Source: Flagellimonas alvinocaridis (GTDB taxonomy: Bacteria > Bacteroidota > Bacteroidia > Flavobacteriales > Flavobacteriaceae). From it: 64,000 bases of DNA. The DNA lies in assembly GCF_004916895.1 (NCBI RefSeq), contig NZ_SNTZ01000003.1, positions 310,001 through 374,000 on the forward strand, given 5' to 3'. The position numbers were made by a program, and so were the translations under genes. Each line of letters begins with the position of its first letter. Position 1 is the first letter of the stretch. Shown here piece by piece: positions 1 to 8,937 of this stretch. The notes beneath the pieces are model-generated. The model did not search any database and was not told the DNA's origin. It saw only the letters and a program-made list of their open reading frames with translations.

Positions 1-56
1 GTACCTTTCCAAATGAAGTTTTTTGTACATTTAATTTCTAACCAATTCACAAACAA

Positions 57-584
57 ATGGCTACACTACTTTACATCCTAGCTGGAATTGTGCTGCTCAT
101 CCTTATTTTGGGAGCTATAGCGCCCAAGACGTACAATGTCTCAAGATCTATTGAAATTGCCCAACCTAAATCCAAAGTTTTTGAAAATCTTCGTTTTCTG
201 AAAAATCAGGATCAATGGTCGCCTTGGAACAAAAAGGATCCCAACATGGAGAAAAAATTCACTGGAACCGACGGGGAAGTTGGAGCTACCAGTTATTGGA
301 ACGGCAACAAGGATGTTGGAGAAGGGGAGCAGGAAATCACGCAGATCGTGGATGGTGAGCGTATTGAGTCAGAACTTCGATTCTTAAAACCATGGAAATC
401 CACTTCCGATGCCTATTTGATGACTGAAGAAGTGAATGGGAACACCACCAAAGTCACTTGGGGTTTCTCGGGAAAGAATAAATTCCCATTTAGCATCATG
501 ATGTTGTTCATGAACATGGACAAAGCGGTTGGTAAGGATTTTGAGGAAGGATTGGCATCATTAAAAGACATTTTGGAAAAGTAG
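57..584 (+). CDS. SRPBCC (polyketide cyclase-like) family membrane-anchored protein
   Basis: A 175-residue protein. Residues 3-23 form one hydrophobic segment, so the protein is probably anchored in the inner membrane. The rest resembles the START/SRPBCC fold (SRSIEIAQPKSKVFENL near residue 29, then W-rich strands and a C-terminal helix ending GLASLKDILEK). SRPBCC proteins bind hydrophobic ligands in a deep cavity; the ligand here is unknown. The stop is 2 nt before the next start, so it is probably co-transcribed with the VOC gene. No catalytic residue can be named. Family call is good, function open. Confidence 0.75.
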   Translation: MATLLYILAGIVLLILILGAIAPKTYNVSRSIEIAQPKSKVFENLRFLKNQDQWSPWNKKDPNMEKKFTGTDGEVGATSYWNGNKDVGEGEQEITQIVDGERIESELRFLKPWKSTSDAYLMTEEVNGNTTKVTWGFSGKNKFPFSIMMLFMNMDKAVGKDFEEGLASLKDILEK

Positions 585-586
585 CT

Positions 587-967
587 ATGGAACAGAACAT
601 GGTGGGCTGGTTTGAGATTCCAGTTGAAGATATGGCCCGGGCAAAAAAATTCTACGAAACAGTTTTTGGAATAGTCATACAGGTACACGATATGGAGGGT
701 ACCAAAATGGGTTGGTTCCCATGGGATGAGACCAAAACTGGAGCAGCGGGTTGTCTTATCCAGAATGCGGATTGGTACACGCCCAGCAAAACGGATGGCG
801 TCTTAATTTATTTTGCTAGCGCCGATGTACAACAAGAATTGGACCGTGTGGAGCAGGTAGGCGGCAAAATAATAAGAGCAAAGACCCAAATAAGTCCGGA
901 TGTAGGCTATATGGGATTGTTCTTGGACTCGGAAGGTAACCGAATTGCGTTGCATTCCAGAAAATAA
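587..967 (+). CDS. VOC (glyoxalase/bleomycin resistance) family protein
   Basis: A 126-residue single VOC domain. The opening GWFEIPVEDMARAKKFYETVF is the first beta-alpha unit of this fold, and the end (GLFLDSEGNRIALHSRK) is the typical last strand with a conserved acidic residue and glycine. VOC proteins are dimers that may bind a metal; substrates range from methylglyoxal adducts to antibiotics, and none can be inferred here. It follows the SRPBCC gene by 2 nt, so the two likely form an operon. Confidence 0.8.
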   Translation: MEQNMVGWFEIPVEDMARAKKFYETVFGIVIQVHDMEGTKMGWFPWDETKTGAAGCLIQNADWYTPSKTDGVLIYFASADVQQELDRVEQVGGKIIRAKTQISPDVGYMGLFLDSEGNRIALHSRK

Positions 968-1005
968 TACAAATTGCGAATTTTTTGAACTTGAAAATTC
1001 TAAGT

Positions 1006-1236
1006 ATGGTTGAAGTTCAGTTTGGTATTTTCGGAAAAATCATCACTGGCCATAACGAAGGTTGGTATGTCAAACTTGAAGATAATACGGACCAATCGGG
1101 AGGATTCTATATTTACGAAATGCCCAATTTGGAAGGAGATAATGGGTTTGATACTTGGCTTGAGAGTAAAGAAGACATCAAGTCGTATTTTGATGAATGT
1201 AATTGGAAAATTGAGTGGTTGATAATTGAAAAATGA
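1006..1236 (+). CDS. Small hypothetical protein (76 aa)
   Basis: Not recognised. I chose ATG 1006 (MVEVQFGIFGKIITG); an in-frame TTG at 985 would add seven residues. The product is acidic and rich in aromatic residues (GWYVKLED, GGFYIYEMP, CNWKIEWLIIEK), looks soluble, and has no signal peptide or membrane segment. It follows the VOC gene by about 40 nt and converges with the amylase gene, whose stop lies 7 nt beyond its own. Confidence 0.55.
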   Translation: MVEVQFGIFGKIITGHNEGWYVKLEDNTDQSGGFYIYEMPNLEGDNGFDTWLESKEDIKSYFDECNWKIEWLIIEK

Positions 1237-1242
1237 TAATTG

Positions 1243-2934
1243 TTATTCCACCAATTCCAAAAGAGCGATATCAAATTCATTGTCCAAGACCACTTTACCT
1301 TTGGTAACAATTACTTCGGTGTCTGAATAGGTGTCGTACAGTTTTGTGCCATCTCCAAAGAAACCTTTTACCACAAGTGATTTTTTCCCTTTGGGCAGGT
1401 CAAGGGCCACAACCACTTTATCACGATAATCGCCATCAACATAGGTTCGGGAAAACACATAGGGCGATTTGGACAAACGCTTATGACGCCCAGCACCAAT
1501 AGCAGGGTGGTTTCTTCTGAACTGACCCAGTTTTTGCCAATGTTTATGGATGTTCTGTATTTCGGCAATGCTATCCAATTCTTCCCAGTTCATAAAGGAA
1601 CGTAGGGTGGCATCTCCTTCTGCCCCTTCTATCACTAGGCTTCTGGAAGTTTCGTCTCCATAATATACCTGAGAGGCACCTGGGGTCAACAACAATACGT
1701 TAGCAGTTTTATAGGGCTGGGTACGGTCTTTATCAAAAGGTGAGCCGTCATCATGGGAAGTTAGGTAGTTGAGTACACTCTTTCCTTTGAGCTTTGTGTT
1801 GAGAAGTTGGTTATATTTCTTAAAAATGGTTTCATAATCTTTTTGTCCATCTTCCTTTAATTCAAAATTGATGAGACTCTTGAACCCGTAGTTGAAATAG
1901 TCCACCTTTTTGTCGCCAAAATCAAACTCACGACCTCCGGAAATGCCATAGTTGTACACTTCGCCTACCATATAAAATGGGTTGTTGTCCAATATTTCGT
2001 CCTGATGTTTTTTCTTCCAGGTCTCAAAGGCATAATTGGCCTCTTTATGCAAGTCTGCCCACGCATTTTCATTTACATGTTTTACGGTGTCCACCCGAAA
2101 ACCGTCAACGCCAAAATCGTTAATGTAGTCGGTGAGCCATTTAATGATATAATAACGAGGCGCCCTTGGATATCCTGTCCTTTCGAAGAACAATTGCAGT
2201 TCGTCCAATTCTTGACTCAGACGTCCTTCTTTCTTCCATTTGGCCAACAAAGCATCGGGTAATTCCACAGGTTCATCCGATTCTGTGAGAATGTCGGGAA
2301 GGTTCTCAACCAAGGTGCAGGCCGTGGTGGTTTCGTAAGTGGTAAAATCGCAAGTTGGGCCGGTACGTACCCAGTCATCTGGCCAAACAGGGTCTTTTTC
2401 GGTAACAGGCCCAGTATGGTTGAGCACTACATCCAAAAGAATGCGTATGCCTTTGGCATGGGCGGTTTTTACCATATTTTCCAAATCTTTCCGAGAGCCG
2501 AAATTTGGGTCAATGGCTGTCCAATCCTTGGCCCAATAACCATGGTATCCGTAGGTTTTTCCGGTGCCTTCATCTGTGGCGCCATGGATTTGCTCGACCA
2601 CCGGAGTTAACCAAATGGCATTGATGCCTAAATCGGTAAAGTAGCCTTCTTCAATTTTCTGGGTGACGCCAAGAATATCCCCTCCTTCAAAACCTCTAAG
2701 GACCGCAGTTTCCTCTGTTCTGTCAAAATTAATGTCGTTTTCGGGGTTACCGTTATTAAAACGGTCGGTAAGGAGGAAGTAGACATTGGCCCCTTCCCAT
2801 ACAAAAGGGACTTTCTTTTTAGGGCTTTGCTGCTCAACTACTTGCTCTTGTTCAATGGTCTGTTGCTCTTTTTTAGCTTCCCTACAACCAAACAAAGTGG
2901 ACAGAATGGACATGATGACAAGTAGTTTTTTCAT
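1243..2934 (-). CDS. GH13 alpha-amylase family lipoprotein
   Basis: A 563-residue glycoside hydrolase of family 13, which acts on alpha-glucans. The N-terminus is a lipoprotein signal (lipobox LFGC, C17), so it sits on the envelope. The four classic GH13 regions are visible: DVVLNH (168-173), GFRVDTVKH (278-286, nucleophile D282), GEVYNYG with acid/base E325, and TSHDD (392-396, transition-state Asp). A C-terminal beta domain ends ALLELVE. The catalytic set is complete, so the enzyme should be active. It stands alone without an adjacent SusCD pair. Exact specificity (amylase, neopullulanase or cyclomaltodextrinase) cannot be told. Confidence 0.9.
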   Translation of the reverse strand: MKKLLVIMSILSTLFGCREAKKEQQTIEQEQVVEQQSPKKKVPFVWEGANVYFLLTDRFNNGNPENDINFDRTEETAVLRGFEGGDILGVTQKIEEGYFTDLGINAIWLTPVVEQIHGATDEGTGKTYGYHGYWAKDWTAIDPNFGSRKDLENMVKTAHAKGIRILLDVVLNHTGPVTEKDPVWPDDWVRTGPTCDFTTYETTTACTLVENLPDILTESDEPVELPDALLAKWKKEGRLSQELDELQLFFERTGYPRAPRYYIIKWLTDYINDFGVDGFRVDTVKHVNENAWADLHKEANYAFETWKKKHQDEILDNNPFYMVGEVYNYGISGGREFDFGDKKVDYFNYGFKSLINFELKEDGQKDYETIFKKYNQLLNTKLKGKSVLNYLTSHDDGSPFDKDRTQPYKTANVLLLTPGASQVYYGDETSRSLVIEGAEGDATLRSFMNWEELDSIAEIQNIHKHWQKLGQFRRNHPAIGAGRHKRLSKSPYVFSRTYVDGDYRDKVVVALDLPKGKKSLVVKGFFGDGTKLYDTYSDTEVIVTKGKVVLDNEFDIALLELVE

Positions 2935-3033
2935 GCATTGGGATTTTGCCTAAAGCTATAAAATGAATATGGAAAACTAAAATTTATTTATAGCTCAACG
3001 GTACTATCGGCAAAGTCTACATGGTCATGTGTT

Positions 3034-3810
3034 TTACTTTCGATTGAGTACTTTATACTCTTCATAACAGCTGGATATGGCATCCAAAATCTGAAGGTCG
3101 TTCGCCGTATTGATGAAGGATTTGGAGTAGTTACAGTTGTTAAGGATGTCTTCAATATCCACTTTTTCCAGTTGAAGCAGTTCCGTCAACGTTTCCCTAT
3201 CAAATTTTGACGCCAAAAGATCGCGAATGCCATCATCCTCTTTCATTTGGCGTAATTTTCGCATCTGGCGTGGCTTTTTACCAAAGAGGTTTCGTAAAAG
3301 GTCTGCCGGATTCAGAATAGCACCCAATACCTTGGTCACCGCACTTGGGCTTTTATTGCCCGCTTCATAACTGGTGTTCAACCCTGAAATGCTATACTGA
3401 TAGGCATTATTGACAGGAAGGTTCTTCACGTCAATCTCAAGATATCCAGTCAATTGATAAGGCTTTACAATAACTTCTTCCAAAGCATAAGCGAGCTCTG
3501 TTAGGGCTATCTTGGTATCCTGAAACCGGAACATATCGTTGGTTACCCTTACTTTTTGTGTTTTAAAACCCAAATAGGAAAGATAGAGTGTATCATTCAC
3601 GGCGGCTTGTATGGTAAATCGCCCTTTTTGGTCCGTAATGGTCCCCTTGACTTGATTTAGGTTGATGACGTGCACACTTTCCAAAGGAAAATCGCTCTGC
3701 GCATTGACCACAGTGGCCGTCAACTCGCCTTGAACGGATGAATCATCATCATTCTGGGCAAAACAAGACCACGCAATAAGCGAAAAAAGGGTAAGTAGAA
3801 TTCTTCTCAT
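3034..3810 (-). CDS. Carboxypeptidase-like regulatory domain protein
   Basis: A 258-residue secreted protein with a signal peptide (cleavage after WSCFAQ). Residues 30-110 match a CarboxypepD_reg-like beta-sandwich (GELTATVVNAQSDFPLESVHV, then GRFTIQAAVNDTLYLSYLGF), the same domain found at the start of TonB receptors, but no barrel follows. The C-terminal half is charged and helical (RNLFGKKPRQMRKLRQMKE). Such proteins are common in Flavobacteria and of unknown role, probably periplasmic or outer-membrane associated. Monocistronic by appearance. Confidence 0.7.
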   Translation of the reverse strand: MRRILLTLFSLIAWSCFAQNDDDSSVQGELTATVVNAQSDFPLESVHVINLNQVKGTITDQKGRFTIQAAVNDTLYLSYLGFKTQKVRVTNDMFRFQDTKIALTELAYALEEVIVKPYQLTGYLEIDVKNLPVNNAYQYSISGLNTSYEAGNKSPSAVTKVLGAILNPADLLRNLFGKKPRQMRKLRQMKEDDGIRDLLASKFDRETLTELLQLEKVDIEDILNNCNYSKSFINTANDLQILDAISSCYEEYKVLNRK

Positions 3811-3885
3811 GCAATCTTTGTCGGTATAAAAGTACTAAACAAAGAAAAATAAACAGGAGGCCCTTGCCATTTAATATAGAATTAA

Positions 3886-5652
3886 CTAATAAAAGCCAGA
3901 CCTCTTTTTGCCACCTTTCTTAGCGTATCCACCTTTTTTTCCTCCTTTGAACGATGGTTTGTTGCTCCCACCTTTTCGGTGTCCACCTTTTCGATGTCCA
4001 CGTTTTTTGCCTCCACCTTTTCCACCGCCACCACCAGGCTTGGTAGAAATTTCTACATTGATGAACCGACCTTCCAATTTGAATTCGCTAAAGGTTTGAA
4101 TAATCAATTCAGCCAGATGCGCATCAGAATTGAAGAAAGAGAAACTGTCTTTGGTGTCTACATTGAAAATGTCTTCTTTTTCCAGATTCAATGTATCTCT
4201 TAGGAAGTCTTTCAACGACATCCAATCGTAACCATCGCGCTCACCAACATTAATAAAGTAACGCACGGAACCTTCACTTGGAATTTCTCCTTTGGAAGTC
4301 CCTTTGTCATCTCTATCCCTGCCACTTTCGGAGGTGTTAAGGTCTTTGGTTTTGCTGTAGTAATTGTAAAATTGGGTAAATTCTACCGAAACTATTTTCT
4401 TGATAAGTTCTTCACGATCAATGCCTTCCAATACATCATTAATAGCGGGAAGATAACTGTCAATCTCCTTGTTTACCTTGGTGTCTTTTATTTTATTGGC
4501 CAGATGATATAGTTGAATCTCGCAGATCTCTATACCATCAGGAATATTTTTCTTTAGAAATTCCTGTTTGATTTTATTTTCAATGGACTTGATCTTTCGG
4601 AGTTCGGAACGGGTGACAATGACCATGGAAATTCCGGATTTTCCAGCTCGTCCTGTACGACCACTTCTGTGGGTATAGGTTTCGATCTCATCGGGCAATT
4701 GATAGTTGATCACGTGGGTCACATCATCCACATCAATTCCACGGGCGGCTACGTCAGTGGCCACCAACATCTGCACCTGCTTTTTTCGGAAGGCATTCAT
4801 GACCAAATCACGTTGGTTCTGGCTTAGATCGCCATGCAATGCTCCTGCATTGTACCCATCCTCGATTAATTTTTCGGCTACCCGTTGGGTATCGCGTTTG
4901 GTTCTACAAAAGACCACGGAAAAAATACCGGGATTGGCATCGGCAAGTCGTTTCAAAGCAGCGTAGCGATCGCGTCCACCCACCACATAATACTCGTGCT
5001 GTACTGTTGATGCCCCTGCATTTTTGGTGCCCACGGTGATTTCCACGGGTTGGTGCATAAATTTTTTGGCAATGGAAGCCACTTCCTTGGGCATGGTCGC
5101 AGAAAACAACCAAGTCAATTTTTCTTGCGGAGTGTTGGAAAGGATGTCCTTGATATCTTCGTAGAAGCCCATGTTGAGCATTTCATCGGCCTCATCCAAT
5201 ACACAATAATCAATTTTGGAAATGTCCACCATGCCACGTCCGATCATGTCCTTCATCCGTCCAGGAGTGGCCACAACAATTTGGGCGCCGCGCTTGATCT
5301 GCTTGGCCTGTTCGGTGATACTGGCTCCACCGTAGATGGCCACGGTGTTAAGTCCCTTAATATATTTGGAATATAATTTTAATTCGTTGGTGATTTGCAA
5401 ACAAAGTTCACGGGTAGGGGAAAGTATCAATCCTTGCGTGGTTCTACTCTCAGCATGTATTTTTTGGATCATGGGAAAACCAAAAGCAGCGGTTTTACCC
5501 GTTCCTGTTTGGGCCAAGGCCACCAAATCGGTGTCTTGTTCCAAAAGAATGGGAATAGATTTTTCCTGTACTTCGGAAGGAGTTTCAAATCCAAGATCGG
5601 AAATAGCGTCCAATAGGGGTTGATCCAACCCCAAGGCTTCAAATTTTGTCAT
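3886..5652 (-). CDS. DEAD-box ATP-dependent RNA helicase (DeaD/CsdA-like)
   Basis: A 588-residue RNA helicase. Visible motifs: Q motif (FETPSEVQEKSIP), Walker A AQTGTGKT (47-54), PTREL, GG, TPGR, DEAD (153-156), SAT (184-186), then ARGIDVDDV and HRSGRTGRAG in the second RecA domain. A DbpA-type RNA-binding domain follows (about 463-540) and then a basic Gly/Lys/His-rich tail of about 48 residues ending KKRSGFY. The family remodels RNA during ribosome assembly, decay and cold adaptation. I chose the ATG giving MTKFEALGL, the usual start of the family; an in-frame ATG at 5724 would add 24 residues, but it lies in the structured leader. That leader may regulate the gene. Confidence 0.92.
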   Translation of the reverse strand: MTKFEALGLDQPLLDAISDLGFETPSEVQEKSIPILLEQDTDLVALAQTGTGKTAAFGFPMIQKIHAESRTTQGLILSPTRELCLQITNELKLYSKYIKGLNTVAIYGGASITEQAKQIKRGAQIVVATPGRMKDMIGRGMVDISKIDYCVLDEADEMLNMGFYEDIKDILSNTPQEKLTWLFSATMPKEVASIAKKFMHQPVEITVGTKNAGASTVQHEYYVVGGRDRYAALKRLADANPGIFSVVFCRTKRDTQRVAEKLIEDGYNAGALHGDLSQNQRDLVMNAFRKKQVQMLVATDVAARGIDVDDVTHVINYQLPDEIETYTHRSGRTGRAGKSGISMVIVTRSELRKIKSIENKIKQEFLKKNIPDGIEICEIQLYHLANKIKDTKVNKEIDSYLPAINDVLEGIDREELIKKIVSVEFTQFYNYYSKTKDLNTSESGRDRDDKGTSKGEIPSEGSVRYFINVGERDGYDWMSLKDFLRDTLNLEKEDIFNVDTKDSFSFFNSDAHLAELIIQTFSEFKLEGRFINVEISTKPGGGGGKGGGKKRGHRKGGHRKGGSNKPSFKGGKKGGYAKKGGKKRSGFY

Positions 5653-5760
5653 AGTGGTATATACCTTAAATCGCAAATATGTTGTGTTGCATAGAGCGAT
5701 TTCTGTATAACCTCTTAAGCCCATCGCAACACCTTGCCCATACCGGCGGCGTTAATAAAG
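5653..5760 (-). promoter_or_regulatory. Structured 5' leader of the DEAD-box gene, candidate pseudoknot
   Basis: Between a TAnnTTTG box (TACCTTTG, 5771-5764) and the helicase ATG lies about 107 nt of leader. On the minus strand it holds GTGTTGC (5732-5726), AAATCGC (5702-5696), GCAACAC (5690-5684) and GCGATTT (5674-5668). The first and third are exact 7-bp complements, as are the second and fourth, in the nested order of an H-type pseudoknot. The first and last elements also share TTGCGAT, so the middle strand could swap partners. Complementarity is seen; a fold and a regulatory role are inference. Confidence 0.45.
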
Positions 5761-5763
5761 CGG

Positions 5764-5771
5764 CAAAGGTA
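5764..5771 (-). promoter_or_regulatory. Bacteroidota -7 promoter element for the DEAD-box gene
   Basis: TACCTTTG on the minus strand fits the TAnnTTTG consensus of the Bacteroidota primary sigma factor. A matching -33 TTG at the usual spacing is not obvious. Transcription would start near 5759. Confidence 0.45.
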
Positions 5772-5796
5772 CATTAAATTTGTTCGGTGAGGACTA

Positions 5797-6375
5797 TTAG
5801 GCCTTCTTTTTTAAATAGTTGACCAGTTTTTCAATGGCACGCCCCCTATGACTTATGGCATTCTTGATTTCTGCCGATAGCTCGCCAAAGGTTTTTTCAT
5901 GCCCTGAAGGAATAAAGATAGGGTCATATCCGAAGCCACCATCGCCATATTCTTTATCGGTTATGATGCCTTCAACAATACCTTCAAAGGCTACACTTTT
6001 ACCATTGATGTTCAAATGGATAGCCGTTTTGAAATAGGCATTTCTGTTCTCTTTCCCTTTCATTTCTGAAAGCACTTTGGACATATTTTCCTGCGCATTT
6101 TTTTGCTCTCCGGCATACCGGGCAGAGTAGACCCCAGGTCGGCCATTAAGTGCATCTACCAGAAGCCCTGTGTCATCGGAAAAACAATCAAAACCATAGG
6201 TTTGGGTCACAAAATTGGCCTTGATTTGGGCATTTTCCTCCAAAGTTTCTCCCGTTTCAGGGATTTCATCAAAGCAACCAATATCTTTTAAAGAGAGCAG
6301 TTCTATGGATTTTGGCAGCAATTGTTGTACCTCTCTCAGTTTGTGGTCGTTATGGGTGGCAAATACAAGTTTCAC
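5797..6375 (-). CDS. rdgB: Non-canonical purine NTP pyrophosphatase (RdgB/HAM1)
   Basis: A 192-residue housecleaning enzyme that hydrolyses ITP, dITP and XTP to the monophosphate and pyrophosphate, keeping deaminated purines out of nucleic acids. The signature KLVFATHNDHKLREV at the start, the catalytic stretch FSDDTGLLVDALNGRPGVYSARY, and the C-terminal GFGYDPIF and SHRGRA motifs are all present. Length is normal. The start is GTG at 6375; TACTTTTG at 6408-6401 is a plausible -7 box, giving a leader of about 20 nt. Confidence 0.95.
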   Translation of the reverse strand: MKLVFATHNDHKLREVQQLLPKSIELLSLKDIGCFDEIPETGETLEENAQIKANFVTQTYGFDCFSDDTGLLVDALNGRPGVYSARYAGEQKNAQENMSKVLSEMKGKENRNAYFKTAIHLNINGKSVAFEGIVEGIITDKEYGDGGFGYDPIFIPSGHEKTFGELSAEIKNAISHRGRAIEKLVNYLKKKA

Positions 6376-6435
6376 AGGGCAAAAAGATTCAGATAAGGGT
6401 CAAAAGTAGTAATTTCGATACAGAAGAAGTGGAAT

Positions 6436-6888
6436 ATGAATTTACGGATACCACCTGCCTTGGTACTGCTCATTTTTGGCGGATTGATGTATGTTTTGGA
6501 TGAATTCCTCCCTTTTGGGGAGTTTGATTTTTTTGGAAGAACTACATTGGTGTCAATTCTTGTTGGGTTAGGAGTCTTAGTGATGCTCATTGCCATTATC
6601 CAATTTTTTTGGGCAAAGACCACGGTTGACCCTTTGAATCCGCAAAAAGCTAAAAAACTGGTGACCAACGGGATTTACAATTTTACCCGCAATCCCATGT
6701 ATTTGGGCATGCTCTTGTTTTTATTGGCTTTCGGGCTTTGGCTGGGAAATGCATTCAATACCCTGTTGGCTGCAGGATTCGTATCCTATATGAACCATTT
6801 TCAGATTCGAAATGAAGAAAAGGCATTGGAGGAGGTATTTGGAAAGGAATATCGAATGTACTCCAAGATTACCCGACGTTGGTTTTGA
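6436..6888 (+). CDS. Isoprenylcysteine carboxylmethyltransferase (ICMT/PEMT) family membrane protein
   Basis: A 150-residue integral membrane protein with about four hydrophobic segments. The C-terminal region carries the conserved methyltransferase signature VTNGIYNFTRNPMYLGMLL (near 75-93) and the RNEEKALEEVFGKEYRMY motif, which bind SAM in the ICMT/PEMT family. Bacterial members methylate unknown lipid or small-molecule substrates and rarely have prenylated protein targets. It is divergent from rdgB and monocistronic. Confidence 0.85.
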   Translation: MNLRIPPALVLLIFGGLMYVLDEFLPFGEFDFFGRTTLVSILVGLGVLVMLIAIIQFFWAKTTVDPLNPQKAKKLVTNGIYNFTRNPMYLGMLLFLLAFGLWLGNAFNTLLAAGFVSYMNHFQIRNEEKALEEVFGKEYRMYSKITRRWF

Positions 6889-7044
6889 TTGCAATCATTA
6901 CAAAAAAGCGGATTTTGGGTGGCATTTCAAACATTTTAAAAGCGTTTTTTGATTTATCCGTAATTCTGTAAGGTTTTGGTGGGGTTGCAATTTGGATGAT
7001 GGAATTAATGCTTAATTTTACGCCTTAAATTTTTTGAGAGCATC

Positions 7045-8937
7045 ATGGTGGAAGTGGGACGCAAGTACGTTTTCGATTTTGACAGCACCCTTACCCGGGT
7101 TGAGGCATTGGATGTCTTGGCGGAAATCACCCTTCAAGGAAAATCCAATAAAGAAGAAGTTGTAAAGGAAATCCAAAGAATTACCAATCTGGGGATTGAC
7201 GGGGACATATCCTTTACGGAATCCTTGGAAAAAAGAATACGTCTTTTAAATGCGCACAAGAACGATTTAGAGCGGTTGGTAGGCGAGCTACGTTATAAAA
7301 TCTCCAAGTCGATTGCATCGAACAAGGAGTTTTTTGAAGAGTTCTCTAATGATATCTATGTAATTTCCTGTGGATTCAAGGAATTTATCGATCCCATAGT
7401 GGAAGAATATAACATTCCATCCGATCGGGTTTATGCCAATACCTTTAAATTTGATGAAGAAGGAAACATTATCGGATTCGATGAAGCCAATGTTCTGGCT
7501 TCCCACAACGGGAAAATAGAATGTTTAAAGAACCTGAATTTGGACGGAGAGGTCCAGGTAATTGGTGATGGCTACAGCGATTATGTCATGCGTGAGGCCG
7601 GGATTGCCCATAAGTTTTTTGCCTATACTGAAAATGTGCACCGTGAGAAAGCGACCAATAATGCGGACCATGTAGCACCTAACCTAGATGAATTTTTATT
7701 TGTGAACGATTTGCCACGAAACCTATCCTATCCGAAGAACCGAATCAAGATATTATTACTTGAAAATGTCCACCCCGATGCTTTTAAAAACCTGTCGGAA
7801 GAAGGGTTTTCCGTGGAATTGGTAAAGCACAGTCTTTCCGAAGACGACTTAATTGAGCGAATCAAGGGGGTACATGTTTTGGGGATACGTTCCAAAACCC
7901 AGGTAACCCAAAAGGTTTTGGATGCTGCCAACAAACTTTTGGTAGTGGGTGCTTTCTGTATTGGTACCACCCAAATCGATTTGGAATACAGCAAGAAAAA
8001 AGGTGTTGTGGTGTTCAACGCACCCTACAGCAATACCCGTTCCGTAGTGGAATTGGCCATTGGGCAGACCATTATGTTAATGCGAAGTATTTTTCCACGT
8101 AGTACGGAAATCCATAACGGTGAGTGGAACAAAACCGCAGCCGGTTCCCAAGAAGTGAGGGGGAAGAACTTGGGTATCGTAGGTTACGGAAACATAGGAA
8201 AGCAAATGTCCGTTTTGGCAGAAGCCATGGGGATGCGTGTATACTATTACGATGTAAACGATCAGTTGGCCATTGGTAATGCCACTAAGTGCAGTACCTT
8301 GGAAGACCTGTTGTCCGTTTCTGATGTGGTAACCTTGCATGTGGATGATAATAAAGCGAACAAGAACTTCATTGGCGAGCGTGAAATCAACCAAATGAAA
8401 GATGGTGCCAAGCTTATTAACCTTTCCCGTGGATTTGTGGTGGATATCGATGCTTTGGCCGCAGCCATTAAAAGTGGCAAGTTGGGTGGAGCGGCTGTGG
8501 ATGTGTACCCTTCCGAACCACGAAGCAACGGCCCGTTCGAAACACCATTGCAAGGACTTTCCAATGTGATTTTAACACCACATATTGGTGGAAGTACGGA
8601 AGAAGCCCAACGTGATATAGCCGACTTTGTGCCAAACAAGATCATGGATTACATCAACTCAGGGAACACGGTGGATGCGGTGAATTTCCCTAACATCCGT
8701 CTGCCTAAGCAGAACAAGGCTCACCGCTTTTTACATATTCATAAGAACGTTCCGGGAATCATGGCTAAAATCAATGAGGTGTTGGCCAAGTATGGGTTGA
8801 ACATCACCGGTCAGTACCTTTCCACAGATTCTGAAGTGGGGTATGTGATCTCTGATTTGGACAAGGAATACAACAAGGATGTGATCAAGGAACTTAAGGG
8901 TATAGAAAACACCATTAAGTTCAGGGTGCTTTACTAG
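7045..8937 (+). CDS. serA: Fusion of phosphoserine phosphatase (HAD) and D-3-phosphoglycerate dehydrogenase
   Basis: A 630-residue two-enzyme fusion in serine synthesis. Residues 5-220 are a SerB-like HAD phosphatase: DFDST (11-15, nucleophile D11, acid D13), SCGF (108-111), K157 and GDGYSD (174-179). Residues 233-550 are phosphoglycerate dehydrogenase: Rossmann GYGNIG (380-385) and catalytic R462, E491 and H513, matching R240/E269/H292 of E. coli SerA. Residues about 560-630 look like an ACT domain, which in SerA gives serine feedback. All key residues of both halves are present, so it could do the first and last steps; SerC is not nearby. It stands alone with no clear terminator. Confidence 0.93.
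   Translation: MVEVGRKYVFDFDSTLTRVEALDVLAEITLQGKSNKEEVVKEIQRITNLGIDGDISFTESLEKRIRLLNAHKNDLERLVGELRYKISKSIASNKEFFEEFSNDIYVISCGFKEFIDPIVEEYNIPSDRVYANTFKFDEEGNIIGFDEANVLASHNGKIECLKNLNLDGEVQVIGDGYSDYVMREAGIAHKFFAYTENVHREKATNNADHVAPNLDEFLFVNDLPRNLSYPKNRIKILLLENVHPDAFKNLSEEGFSVELVKHSLSEDDLIERIKGVHVLGIRSKTQVTQKVLDAANKLLVVGAFCIGTTQIDLEYSKKKGVVVFNAPYSNTRSVVELAIGQTIMLMRSIFPRSTEIHNGEWNKTAAGSQEVRGKNLGIVGYGNIGKQMSVLAEAMGMRVYYYDVNDQLAIGNATKCSTLEDLLSVSDVVTLHVDDNKANKNFIGEREINQMKDGAKLINLSRGFVVDIDALAAAIKSGKLGGAAVDVYPSEPRSNGPFETPLQGLSNVILTPHIGGSTEEAQRDIADFVPNKIMDYINSGNTVDAVNFPNIRLPKQNKAHRFLHIHKNVPGIMAKINEVLAKYGLNITGQYLSTDSEVGYVISDLDKEYNKDVIKELKGIENTIKFRVLY

Noticed and set aside
3908..4099. Proline-rich plus-strand frame opposite the helicase tail
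   Set aside because: It is the antisense of the Gly/Lys-rich tail; composition bias from repeats, not a gene.
5653..5724. A 24-residue N-terminal extension of the DEAD-box protein
   Set aside because: The frame is open, but the family starts at MTKFEALGL-like residues and the DNA shows paired segments better explained as an RNA leader.
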